This document shows, piece by piece, positions 16,360-23,560 of a stretch of 64,000 nucleotides of DNA (positions within the stretch are counted from its first letter, which is position 1; each line of letters starts with the position of its first letter). Below the pieces are notes generated by a model. It did no database searches. It was not told the DNA's origin and was given only the letters and a program-made list of their open reading frames with translations. The position numbers were made by a program, and so were the translations under genes. The stretch comes from SIG440 sp045586925 (GTDB lineage: Bacteria; Bacillota; Clostridia; Monoglobales; Monoglobaceae), in assembly GCA_045586925.1 (NCBI GenBank), contig JAZNBG010000042.1, positions 1 to 64,000 of the forward strand, written 5' to 3'.

Positions 16360-17048
16360 TATCTTTTTCCTCCTTCCGCTTTTTTGGCAGGAGCTTTTGT
16401 TTCCTTTACTTTTTTGCTTTCAGCAAGAACTTCACCCTTGTAAATCCAAACTTTAACGCCCAGCTTACCATAAGTAGTGTCTGCTTCAGCAAAACCGTAG
16501 TCGATGTCTGCACGAAGTGTCTGCAGCGGAATTGTACCCTCGTGATACTGTTCAGTACGAGCGATTTCTGCGCCACCTACACGACCTGAAACTGCAGCCT
16601 TGATACCTTTTGCACCAAGCTTCATTGTTCTTGCCATACACTGTTTCATAGCTTTTCTGAAAGAAATACGTCTTTCAAGCTGTGATGCAATGTTTTCTGC
16701 AACCAACTGAGCACACAGATCGGGAGTCTTTACCTCAATTACGTTAAGGATAACAGACTTGCCTGTCAGTGCTTCAACATCTTTCTTAAGCTTTTCGATT
16801 TCGCTGCCGCCTTTACCGATAACAATACCGGGCTTTGCAGCGTGGATAGAAAGACGAATCTTGTTTGCAAATTTTTCGATTTCGATTTTATCAACTCCGG
16901 CGAGATAGAGCTTTTTCTTAAGGAAAACTCTGAGGTTGTAATCTTCTACGAGATTATCGCCGTAGTTCTTCTTGTCAGCGTACCAACGTGAATCCCAGTC
17001 TTTAATAACGCCAACTCGGATACCGTGGGGATTAACCTTCTGACCCAT
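16359..17048 (-). CDS. rpsC: Ribosomal protein S3
   Basis: 229 residues. An N-terminal KH domain holds the GXXG-type IVIGKGGSEIEKLKKDVEAL. The C-terminal S3 domain includes GRVGGAEIARTEQYHEGTIP and a Lys-rich tail (KETKAPAKKAEGGKR). It forms part of the mRNA entry helicase. One-base overlap with rplP. Confidence 0.97.
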   Translation of the reverse strand: MGQKVNPHGIRVGVIKDWDSRWYADKKNYGDNLVEDYNLRVFLKKKLYLAGVDKIEIEKFANKIRLSIHAAKPGIVIGKGGSEIEKLKKDVEALTGKSVILNVIEVKTPDLCAQLVAENIASQLERRISFRKAMKQCMARTMKLGAKGIKAAVSGRVGGAEIARTEQYHEGTIPLQTLRADIDYGFAEADTTYGKLGVKVWIYKGEVLAESKKVKETKAPAKKAEGGKR

Positions 17049-17072
17049 GCTAAATTACCTCCTTTTTCAAGA

Positions 17073-17408
17073 TTATTCCATTTCTTTAAGTTTCAAAGTG
17101 ATGTGACTTGTCTTCTTGTTGATTCTGAAGGCACGTCCCTGTGCTCTGGCCTGTACTCTCTTGAGTGTGGGGCCCTGATCAGCGAATACTTCTGAAACAT
17201 AAAGATTTTCAACGTTCATATTGTAGTTGTTTTCAGCATTTGCCATAGCAGACATCAACAACTTTTCAACAACCGGGCTTGCAGCCTTGGGTGTGTTCTT
17301 AAGAATACCCAGTGCAACGCCAACCGGCTTGTTTCTTATTAAGTCTATAACTATACGCACCTTTCTGGGAGCGATGCGTACGTGAGTAACCTTTGCTACT
17401 GCTTCCAT
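17073..17408 (-). CDS. rplV: Ribosomal protein L22
   Basis: 111 residues. The extended hairpin that lines the exit tunnel is seen as VQARAQGRAFRINKKTSHIT near the C-terminus, where macrolide-resistance changes usually fall. N-terminus: VTHVRIAPRKVRIVIDLIRN. Placed between rpsS and rpsC. Confidence 0.97.
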   Translation of the reverse strand: MEAVAKVTHVRIAPRKVRIVIDLIRNKPVGVALGILKNTPKAASPVVEKLLMSAMANAENNYNMNVENLYVSEVFADQGPTLKRVQARAQGRAFRINKKTSHITLKLKEME

Positions 17409-17460
17409 TGCTCTGCAGCTCCTTTCCTATTAATTAACAGAAAACTTAAGAATCTTGCGA

Positions 17461-17733
17461 TTACTTAGAAGTTTTAGCACCTGCATGACCTTTGTAAGTT
17501 CTGGTTGGAGCAAATTCTCCGAGCTTATGACCTACCATATCCTCTGTAACATATACGGGAACATGCTTTCTTCCGTCATAAACTGCAATTGTATGACCAA
17601 CCATTTCAGGGAATATAGTAGATGCTCTTGACCATGTTTTAATAACGACTTTTTCGTTCTTTTCGTTCATTGCTTCAATCTTTGCAATGAGCTTAGCATC
17701 AACGAAAGGTCCTTTTTTAATACTACGACCCAT
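17461..17733 (-). CDS. rpsS: Ribosomal protein S19
   Basis: 90 residues: MGRSIKKGPFVDAKLIAKIE, SRASTIFPEMVGHTIAVYDG and KLGEFAPTRTYKGHAG, all diagnostic of S19 in the 30S head. Preceded by AAGGAGGTCA. Follows rplB by 18 nt. Confidence 0.97.
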   Translation of the reverse strand: MGRSIKKGPFVDAKLIAKIEAMNEKNEKVVIKTWSRASTIFPEMVGHTIAVYDGRKHVPVYVTEDMVGHKLGEFAPTRTYKGHAGAKTSK

Positions 17734-17751
17734 GAAGTGACCTCCTTAAAA

Positions 17752-18585
17752 TTATTTCGCGTTACGACGCTTAACGATAAACTTATCTGTCTTGTTCTTC
17801 TTATCTCTGGTCTTGTAACCAAGAGCAGGCTTACCCCAGGGAGTAACAGGTGAGGGTCTACCGATAGGTGACTTACCTTCACCACCACCGTGAGGATGGT
17901 CATTCGGGTTCATAACAACACCACGAACTGTGGGTCTGAAGCCCATATGACGCTTTCTGCCGGCTTTACCAAGGTTGATGTTTTCGTAATCTGTGTTACC
18001 AACCTGACCGATGGTTGCACGACAGTCAAGACGAACAAGTCTAACTTCACCGGATGGAAGTCTTACCTGTGCATAGCCGTTTTCTTTAGCCATAAGCTGT
18101 GCAAACACGCCTGCGCTGCGAACGAGCTGTCCGCCCTTGCCGGGATAAAGTTCAATGTTGTAAACAAGTGTACCAACAGGGATATCTGCAATTTCAAGTG
18201 CGTTACCGGGCTTGATATCTGCGCCCTTACCTGATACAACCACGTCACCCTTCTTAAGTGAAACAGGAGCGATGATATATGTCTTAACTCCGTCTTCATA
18301 CTGGAGAAGTGCGATGTTTGCACTACGGTTAGGATCGTACTCGATTGCGATAACTGTTGCGGGCATACCGTCCTTGTTTCTCTTAAAATCGATTACTCTG
18401 TATTTTCTCTTTGTACCGCCACCGCGATGTCTAACTGTTATTCTGCCGTAAGAGTTACGACCAGCTTTGCTGTGAAGGGGACGAAGAAGTGATCTTTCGG
18501 GTTCCTTCTTGTCGATTTCCTCGAATGTAGAAACAGTCATCTGACGCAGCGAAGGTGTTGTAGGATTATATTTTCTAATTCCCAT
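17752..18585 (-). CDS. rplB: Ribosomal protein L2
   Basis: 277 residues. N-terminal MGIRKYNPTTPSLRQMTVST, the RNA-binding core LLRPLHSKAGRNSYGRITVR and the peptidyl-transferase-proximal loop NPNDHPHGGGEGKSPIGRPS, which carries the conserved histidine. L2 is essential for subunit joining and activity. Confidence 0.98.
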   Translation of the reverse strand: MGIRKYNPTTPSLRQMTVSTFEEIDKKEPERSLLRPLHSKAGRNSYGRITVRHRGGGTKRKYRVIDFKRNKDGMPATVIAIEYDPNRSANIALLQYEDGVKTYIIAPVSLKKGDVVVSGKGADIKPGNALEIADIPVGTLVYNIELYPGKGGQLVRSAGVFAQLMAKENGYAQVRLPSGEVRLVRLDCRATIGQVGNTDYENINLGKAGRKRHMGFRPTVRGVVMNPNDHPHGGGEGKSPIGRPSPVTPWGKPALGYKTRDKKNKTDKFIVKRRNAK

Positions 18586-18622
18586 TTTTACATCTCCTTA
18601 ATCTACGATTTTTCGTGGCTTA

Positions 18623-18913
18623 TTAGTTCTCAAACAACTCAATTGTCTTGCTGTCTGCTGTAAGCTTAACGATTGCTTTCTTCCAGTCAGCTCTCTTACC
18701 TACGTGAACACCCATTCTCTTGGTTTTGCCCATATAGTTGATTGTTGTTACCTTCTGAACTTTTACTTTGAAGATTTCTTCAACAGCCTTCTTGATCTGG
18801 ATTTTGTTAGCAGCTGAGGCAACCTCAAAAGTGTACTTCTTGTCTGCAACGCCTTCCATACTCTGTTCTGTAATGATAGGTCTTTTTATAATATCATGAG
18901 ATGTCATTTTCAT
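18623..18913 (-). CDS. rplW: Ribosomal protein L23
   Basis: 96-97 residues. The ATG at 18913 overlaps the rplD stop by one base (TAATG), and GAGGAGGTG lies about 10 nt upstream. A second ATG two codons later is the alternative. MKMTSHDIIKRPIITEQSME and the loop INYMGKTKRMGVHVGKRADW are typical. L23 is the docking site for SRP and trigger factor. Confidence 0.96.
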   Translation of the reverse strand: MKMTSHDIIKRPIITEQSMEGVADKKYTFEVASAANKIQIKKAVEEIFKVKVQKVTTINYMGKTKRMGVHVGKRADWKKAIVKLTADSKTIELFEN

Positions 18914-19536
18914 TATGCGTACACCTCCTCGAGTTTTGCAACTGCATCTTTCACGATGATGCACTTTGTAGACTTGAGCACCTCGTATGTGTTGATTGCA
19001 CCAACGAATGTTGTGTCAACACCTTCAATGTTTCTTGCTGAAAGAACAACGTTCTTGTCGTTCTCAGGAAGCACGATGAGGGCTTTTTCAGTAACACCAA
19101 GGTTCTTAAGGATTTCAGCCATACGGCTTGTCTTGATTTCATCAAGCTTAAGATCTTCAAGAACAATAATGTCACCGTCAACTACCTTTGAAGAAAGAGC
19201 TGACTTAAGAGCAAGTCTTCTTACCTTCTTGTTTACTGAGTATCTGTAATCTCTGGGCTTAGGACCAAGCGCTACGCCGCCGCCAACCCACTGTGGAGCA
19301 CGGATACTACCCTGTCTTGCACGACCTGTGCCTTTCTGTCTCCAGGGCTTGATGCCACCGCCGCTGACTTCTGTACGAGTCTTTGTGCTCTGTGTGCCCT
19401 GTCTCTGATTTGCTAAGTAGTTTACTACTACTTCGTGCATAACGTCGGCTCTCACCTCTACGCCAAACACGCTATCATTTAATTCTATATCACCAACCTT
19501 AGCGCCGGTTGTGTTATATAAAGCTACTGTAGGCAT
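18913..19536 (-). CDS. rplD: Ribosomal protein L4
   Basis: 207 residues. The long tunnel loop is in RTEVSGGGIKPWRQKGTGRA followed by RQGSIRAPQWVGGG. The globular part contains SALSSKVVDGDIIVLEDLKL. In gammaproteobacteria L4 regulates the S10 operon; no such site is assigned here. Coupled to rplW. Confidence 0.97.
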   Translation of the reverse strand: MPTVALYNTTGAKVGDIELNDSVFGVEVRADVMHEVVVNYLANQRQGTQSTKTRTEVSGGGIKPWRQKGTGRARQGSIRAPQWVGGGVALGPKPRDYRYSVNKKVRRLALKSALSSKVVDGDIIVLEDLKLDEIKTSRMAEILKNLGVTEKALIVLPENDKNVVLSARNIEGVDTTFVGAINTYEVLKSTKCIIVKDAVAKLEEVYA

Positions 19537-19561
19537 ATCTTATATCCTCCTCTCTCTCAGC

Positions 19562-20197
19562 TTAGGCATTAGCCTTAACTGCGTTCTTAACTACCAACAA
19601 TCCACCCTTGGGACCGGGAACTGAGCCCTTAACCAAAAGAAGATTGCGTTCTGTATCTACTTTAACAAGACTGAGGTTCTGGATTGTAACCTTGTCTACA
19701 CCATAGTGACCGGGAAGTTTCTTACCTTTGAACACACGTGAAGGTGAAGAACAAGCACCCAATGAACCGGGGCCTCTGTGATAATGGCTACCATGAGTCA
19801 TAGGACCTCTGTGAGTTCCCCATCTCTTGATTGTGCCTGCGTATCCGTGACCCTTGCTGATGCCAGTTACGTCAAGGATGTCGCCTGCTTCAAAGATGTC
19901 AACTTTGATTTCGTCGCCAACATTCATTTCTGCTGCATTGTCAAGCTTGAGCTCCTTGAGGTATCTCTTGGGAGCAACGCCTGCTTTTGCAAAGTGACCC
20001 TTCATAGGCTTGTTTACTAACTTTTCTCTCTTGTCCTCGAAGCCAACCTGAACTGCAACATAACCATCAACTTCAGCTGTCTTCTTCTGAACTACACTAC
20101 AGGGACCTGCTTCAATTACTGTAACAGGGATGAGTGCACCGTCTTCTGCAAAAATCTGTGTCATACCAAGCTTTTTGCCTAAGATTGCTTTTTTCAT
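19562..20197 (-). CDS. rplC: Ribosomal protein L3
   Basis: 211 residues. N-terminal AILGKKLGMTQIFAEDGALI; central ISKGHGYAGTIKRWGTHRGP and MTHGSHYHRGPGSLGACSSP near the peptidyl transferase centre. Start follows AGGAGGAAA. The 110-nt gap to rpsJ contains a GTTGGCG/CGTCAAC hairpin. Confidence 0.97.
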   Translation of the reverse strand: MKKAILGKKLGMTQIFAEDGALIPVTVIEAGPCSVVQKKTAEVDGYVAVQVGFEDKREKLVNKPMKGHFAKAGVAPKRYLKELKLDNAAEMNVGDEIKVDIFEAGDILDVTGISKGHGYAGTIKRWGTHRGPMTHGSHYHRGPGSLGACSSPSRVFKGKKLPGHYGVDKVTIQNLSLVKVDTERNLLLVKGSVPGPKGGLLVVKNAVKANA

Positions 20198-20307
20198 ATT
20201 TTTTCCTCCTATTCACACGCATCGGTTTGAAATCAAACATACATGCGGGTTATTGGTTGACGTCTTCCGCCAACATGACCAAATTTTTTCTTACCGGAAA
20301 TACTCAA

Positions 20308-20616
20308 CTATATCTTGAGCTCGATGTCTACACCTGCCGGCAAATCAAGGTGCTTAAGTGCGTCAATTGTCTTGGCGTTGGGTGCCAAAACGTCGATCAA
20401 TCTCTTGTGAGTTCTAAGTTCGAACTGCTCACGGCTGTCCTTATACTTGTGAACCGCTCTAAGGATTGTAACGACTTCCTTCTTTGTGGGGAGCGGGATA
20501 GGTCCTGAAACCTTAGCTCCTGTTCTCTTGGCTGTTTCAACAATCTTTTCAGCACTCTGGTCGATAAGATTGTGGTCATAAGCCTTAAGTCTGATTCTGA
20601 TCTTCTCAGCTGCCAT
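20308..20616 (-). CDS. rpsJ: Ribosomal protein S10
   Basis: 102 residues from the ATG at 20616 (MAAEKIRIRLKAYDHNLIDQ), which follows AAGGAGGG. A non-ATG start six codons upstream overlaps that site. The conserved GPIPLPTKKEVVTILRAVHK and FELRTHKRLIDVLAP confirm S10, which also pairs with NusB in antitermination. First gene of the superoperon. Confidence 0.97.
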   Translation of the reverse strand: MAAEKIRIRLKAYDHNLIDQSAEKIVETAKRTGAKVSGPIPLPTKKEVVTILRAVHKYKDSREQFELRTHKRLIDVLAPNAKTIDALKHLDLPAGVDIELKI

Positions 20617-20652
20617 TGTTGTACCCTCCTTCAAAATTTACTTTTGATTTTC

Positions 20653-20680
20653 TTCCGCTGTGCCGGGCGTTTCGCACAGC
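20653..20680 (-). repeat. 24-nt motif and hairpin in the rpsJ leader, copy 2
   Basis: TTCCGCT (20653-20659), three bases, CCGGGCGTTTCGCA (20663-20676): the same layout as at 14963-14986. Here GCTGTGC (20657-20663) pairs with GCACAGC (20674-20680), so the shared block sits in the hairpin loop and upper stem, about 40 nt before the rpsJ start. Confidence 0.6.
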
Positions 20681-20918
20681 TAAATAATAAAACCCGAACC
20701 TTTACTTTTGCTTTCACAAAGATGCGGTTTCGGGGCATAAACACAACACAATCCGAGCCCATCAGCATACTGAGCCCGTAAATCTTGCTGTATTCAATTG
20801 AAAGTGTGACCTTCCGCCCTGTTTTGAAAACCGGACAATCTCCTCCGAAATTTCCAGCACCCTGATAAACAAGGTCTGCTACCTCCGGAATCATCGTATG
20901 TCTTTGTCACGCTCAACT

Positions 20919-20948
20919 ATTATACTATAACATTTCAACAAAAGTCAA
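20919..20948 (-). promoter_or_regulatory. Promoter of the S10-spc-alpha superoperon, with a long leader
   Basis: Minus strand TTGACT (20943-20948), 18-nt spacer, TATAAT (20919-20924). The start point near 20912 leaves about 295 nt untranslated before rpsJ. Besides the hairpin at 20657-20680, the leader contains a TCAG/CTGA hairpin around 20762-20773 and a GGGCTC direct repeat. An open frame inside it has no ribosome binding site and is not called. Confidence 0.8.
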
Positions 20949-21031
20949 GTATTTTTTTAAATTTTTTTAAAAATTTTTGCTTTCATATTTTTAGGCTTGC
21001 AATATAATAAGGAAGCTTTTCCTTTTATATT

Positions 21032-21066
21032 GAAAAACGGATATGCTTATACCCTGCATACCCGTT
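21032..21066 (-). terminator. Terminator of the HPr gene
   Basis: On the transcript an 11-bp stem with one G-U pair (AACGGGTATGC at 21056-21066 with GCATATCCGTT at 21036-21046) and a 9-nt loop is followed by TTTTT. It lies 9 nt after the HPr stop and separates it from the S10 promoter. Confidence 0.85.
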
Positions 21067-21074
21067 TGCTATTA

Positions 21075-21332
21075 TTATATATTTTCTGCAAGAAATTTTG
21101 ACATTTCCTCTGTTGCCTGTTCCTCATCGATACCGTTTATAGTGAGTTTTATTTCGTCACCGCATTTGGCACCTAGTGACATGACACCAAAAATCTTTTT
21201 TGCATCTACTGACTTTTCGCCCTTTTCTATTAATATTTCAGACGAAAACTCAGAAGCTTTTTTTACCAGAAGCCCTGCAGGTCTTGCGTGAATACCAACT
21301 TCGTCTTTGATTTTATAAGTAATTTCCTTCAT
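21075..21332 (-). CDS. ptsH: HPr-family phosphocarrier protein without the Ser46 site
   Basis: 85 residues from the ATG at 21332, preceded by AGAGGT. The active-site block IHARPA places the phosphorylated histidine at His15, as in HPr of the sugar phosphotransferase system. The regulatory region reads KKIFGVMSLG, so the residue normally Ser46 (target of HPr kinase in B. subtilis, in KSIMGVMSLG) is Lys46. It could still relay phosphate from enzyme I but not be seryl-phosphorylated there for CcpA signalling. It stands alone with its own promoter and terminator; no ptsI is adjacent. Confidence 0.88.
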   Translation of the reverse strand: MKEITYKIKDEVGIHARPAGLLVKKASEFSSEILIEKGEKSVDAKKIFGVMSLGAKCGDEIKLTINGIDEEQATEEMSKFLAENI

Positions 21333-21366
21333 TATCCGTAAACCTCTTTTCAAATTATTGTCCCCT

Positions 21367-21395
21367 ATAGTATATCCCAAAATTTTTTTATTCAA
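21367..21395 (-). promoter_or_regulatory. Promoter of the HPr gene
   Basis: Minus strand TTGAAT (21390-21395), 17-nt spacer, TACTAT (21367-21372), about 35 nt before the start codon. A TATACT overlaps the -10 and is an alternative. Divergent from the tRNA promoter starting at 21400. Confidence 0.55.
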
Positions 21396-21399
21396 ACTA

Positions 21400-21428
21400 T
21401 TGATTTTTTCAAAAAACTATAGTATAAT
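21400..21428 (+). promoter_or_regulatory. Promoter of the original tRNA-Ser locus
   Basis: TTGATT (21400-21405), 17-nt spacer, TATAAT (21423-21428). The start would be near 21435, just before the 5' tRNA fragment at 21440. The intact tRNA lies 182 nt further on, so this promoter now reads through the fragment first. Confidence 0.75.
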
Positions 21429-21439
21429 ATTATGGTCTT

Positions 21440-21481
21440 GGAGAGGTGGCTGAGCTGGCCTAAGGCGCACGATTGGAAATC
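21440..21481 (+). repeat. 42-bp duplicate of the 5' half of tRNA-Ser (attachment-site scar)
   Basis: Identical to positions 21622-21663 of the intact tRNA-Ser, from the first acceptor base through the anticodon and into its 3' stem (ends GATTGGAAATC). It then diverges and has no T arm or 3' acceptor strand, so it cannot make a tRNA. It is placed correctly behind a promoter, so it is probably the displaced original 5' end. Read as one side of an integrase att duplication. Confidence 0.8.
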
Positions 21482-21564
21482 CGTTTGAAATAATTTATCA
21501 AGATGCGGTTTAAACCCTTGACATTACTGGTTTTTATTAAAATTTAATATTGCAGATTTTAGCA

Positions 21565-21595
21565 GTTCCCAAAGAAAGTTCCCAAAAACTTTCCC
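21565..21595. other. Repeated GTTCCCAAA motifs left of the tRNA (possible integrase arm sites)
   Basis: GTTCCCAAA occurs at 21565-21573 and 21578-21586, followed by a related ACTTTCCC. The inverse, TTTGGGAAC, is at 21777-21785 on the other side of the tRNA beside the integrase gene. Short repeats on both sides of a core are typical of arm-type binding sites of Tn916/lambda-type integrases. Binding is inferred. A TTGACA at 21518-21523 in this segment may start an element-borne promoter for the tRNA. Confidence 0.45.
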
Positions 21596-21621
21596 AGTTT
21601 TTCCGAACTGTTAATATATGA

Positions 21622-21716
<95 letters not shown>

Positions 21717-21732
21717 ATCAGGGTTTCCGACA

Positions 21733-21785
21733 TTTTGGAAACTCTGATTTTTCTTTTGGAAACTCCCAAAAAATGCTTTGGGAAC
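21733..21785. other. Repeats between tRNA-Ser and integrase (possible right arm sites)
   Basis: TTTTGGAAACTC is repeated at 21733-21744 and 21754-21765, 21 bp apart (two helical turns). ACTCCCAAA and TTTGGGAAC follow at 21762-21785. The segment fills the space between the tRNA 3' end and the integrase stop codon, where arm sites are expected. Confidence 0.45.
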
Positions 21786-21788
21786 TTT

Positions 21789-23099
21789 TTATATATTAAC
21801 TAATCCCGAAATTGTCTCCATTGATGCTTGCTTAGAGCTTGCGTCAACATGTGAATAAATGTTAGCAGTAGTTGCAAAGTCACTATGACCGAGCCACACC
21901 TGAATGTCTTTCATTCCAACTCCGTTAAATTTTCCGTGATTTAACAAAAGCGACGCACAGGTATGCCTTAAATCGTGAAATCGTACATCCTTCAATCCTT
22001 TTTTCTTGACCATACGATTGAAAGTCGCTGTTATGTAATTAGGCAAAATTAAATCTCCTAATTCATCTACCATCACATAATCAAGCCATTTTTTCGAATA
22101 TGAACTCTTGAATTTCTTTTGATACATTTCCTGTTTTTCCTTATGGGCTAACAACCGTGCTTTTGTATCTTTATCCAGGGGCAATGCTCGATTACTTGCA
22201 TCTGATTTTCCTTTGTCTTTAGCAATAATTTCTACTACTCCATCAACTTCCGGTGTGACAACTTTATGATTAATGAAAACAATATTATTATCAAAATCAA
22301 TTGATGACCACCTAAGTCCCACGATTTCACTTCTGCGCAAACCATACACGCCGGCAAAAATAACCGGGAACTCTAACTTTGTACCTTTTGTTATTTCTAT
22401 TGCCTTGTTGAGTTCGGATGCATTTAAAACCTTTGCAACATAGTGCTCTATTTCAGGTTTTTCTACTTCTTCAATAGGATTTTCTTTAATGTATCCCTTT
22501 TTTCTTGCATAGCATAAAGCAAGTCGTATGATTGCGTGATAATGATTCACCGTACTGCCTTTTACTCTTTGAAGCTGGTTGTCATAGAAATCCTGAATAT
22601 CTTCAGCTGTAAGTTTGCCCAAAGTTATCTTTTTTTCACGAAAGTACGGTCCTATCGGATTTCTTACATTTCCGGCATATCCTGAGTATGTACTTTTCTC
22701 AATTTGACGCATTCTTACTATCGGCAAATATTTCACCATATAATCAGCAAACAGCATATTGGATACTTGTTCTTTGGTCAGGTCTGATAATGACACTTTT
22801 TCAAGTAATTCAGGTGGTATAACAGAACTGTTCTTTAGTGATTTATTGCCGGTTTTCTGCTCGGTCAAATCCTGAAGATACAAATCCTCTAATGGAATCT
22901 CAAAATTCTCAAGAATCTCCTGTGCTATAGCCTCTGCATTCTTCTTGTTACCCTTTTCGCGCAACTTTGTGGGAAAACTCTTATCTCGTCTTTTCCCTGC
23001 AGCATTTTCGTACACTAATGATCCATAATAGAGACCATTCTTTGCACGAATATATGCGGTGACTTCTATTCCGTTTTTTAACATTTTTCCGACTTTCAA
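21789..23099 (-). CDS. int: Tyrosine recombinase/integrase, Tn916-like
   Basis: 436 residues. The N-terminal segment (about 10-65) resembles the AP2-like arm-binding domain. A SAM-like core-binding domain (about 110-215) follows, then the catalytic domain. Catalytic residues seen: Arg255 in GLRRSEI, His375-x-x-Arg378 in HDLRHT, His405 in LGHSD and Tyr415 in NIYSH. TTG at 23099 is preferred because GGAGGT is 7 nt upstream; the first ATG (23084) is too far away. It points toward tRNA-Ser, its likely target, and lies downstream of an excisionase-like gene. Confidence 0.93.
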   Translation of the reverse strand: MKVGKMLKNGIEVTAYIRAKNGLYYGSLVYENAAGKRRDKSFPTKLREKGNKKNAEAIAQEILENFEIPLEDLYLQDLTEQKTGNKSLKNSSVIPPELLEKVSLSDLTKEQVSNMLFADYMVKYLPIVRMRQIEKSTYSGYAGNVRNPIGPYFREKKITLGKLTAEDIQDFYDNQLQRVKGSTVNHYHAIIRLALCYARKKGYIKENPIEEVEKPEIEHYVAKVLNASELNKAIEITKGTKLEFPVIFAGVYGLRRSEIVGLRWSSIDFDNNIVFINHKVVTPEVDGVVEIIAKDKGKSDASNRALPLDKDTKARLLAHKEKQEMYQKKFKSSYSKKWLDYVMVDELGDLILPNYITATFNRMVKKKGLKDVRFHDLRHTCASLLLNHGKFNGVGMKDIQVWLGHSDFATTANIYSHVDASSKQASMETISGLVNI

Positions 23100-23193
23100 A
23101 TATATACCTCCTATCCCGGAACAAATTAAACACCTACCATCGTTTTTTAATTATATCACGTTCAGGTGTTTTCCGTCAATAACCAGAGTCTCT

Positions 23194-23415
23194 CTATTGG
23201 GTTCTGCCCAAAAGAAAATCGGTTACATAAGTTTTTATAATTCTGTATTCGCGTCCGACTTTAATGCTTTTAATCTTTCCCTCCTTTAAAAGCTTATATC
23301 CGGTTCTTGTGCTGATTCCACCAAGCGCAGTACACATTTGCTCTATATTCATAACTTCCGGATAACTACTTAATAATTTGTTATAGCTTTTGGGTTTGTT
23401 TGTCTGATTTAACAT
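23194..23415 (-). CDS. Excisionase-family helix-turn-helix protein
   Basis: 73 residues with a MerR-like winged helix-turn-helix: MNIEQMCTALGGISTRTGYK, then LLKEGKIKSIKVGREYRI. This is the small excisionase-family pattern found next to tyrosine integrases. A strong AAGGAGG precedes the ATG. With int it forms a recombination module. A role in excision rather than repression is inferred from context. Confidence 0.82.
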   Translation of the reverse strand: MLNQTNKPKSYNKLLSSYPEVMNIEQMCTALGGISTRTGYKLLKEGKIKSIKVGREYRIIKTYVTDFLLGRTQ

Positions 23416-23443
23416 AGGTTTCGCCTCCTTGAATTTATGTATG

Positions 23444-23478
23444 TTATGTGTATTTTGTTATCTTTTACATACACATAA
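23444..23478. promoter_or_regulatory. Inverted repeat upstream of the excisionase gene
   Basis: TTATGTGTAT (23444-23453) and ATACACATAA (23469-23478) are perfect 10-bp inverted arms 15 bp apart; the similarity continues outward to TATGTT/AACATA with a 3-bp offset. It lies between the divergent excisionase and DUF6076 genes and is probably an operator for one or both. Confidence 0.5.
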
Positions 23479-23487
23479 TAACATAGG

Positions 23488-23518
23488 TATTGACATTTGT
23501 CAATAGCTTGTATATAAT
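23488..23518 (+). promoter_or_regulatory. Promoter with overlapping operator for the DUF6076-like gene
   Basis: A consensus promoter: TTGACA (23490-23495), 17-nt spacer, TATAAT (23513-23518), about 40 nt before the start codon. The -35 lies within the palindrome TATTGACA-TT-TGTCAATA (23488-23505), so a repressor could block it. Confidence 0.8.
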
Positions 23519-23560
23519 ATTTTTAAAAATATTTCTATTTCACATAAGGAGATAATTAAA

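Noticed and set aside
20631..20894. Open frame of 87 codons in the rpsJ leader, minus strand
   Set aside because: No ribosome binding site before its ATG, no resemblance to known proteins, and it covers the structured leader between promoter and rpsJ.
21440..21481. A second tRNA-Ser gene
   Set aside because: Only the 5' half is present; no variable arm, T arm or 3' acceptor strand follows.
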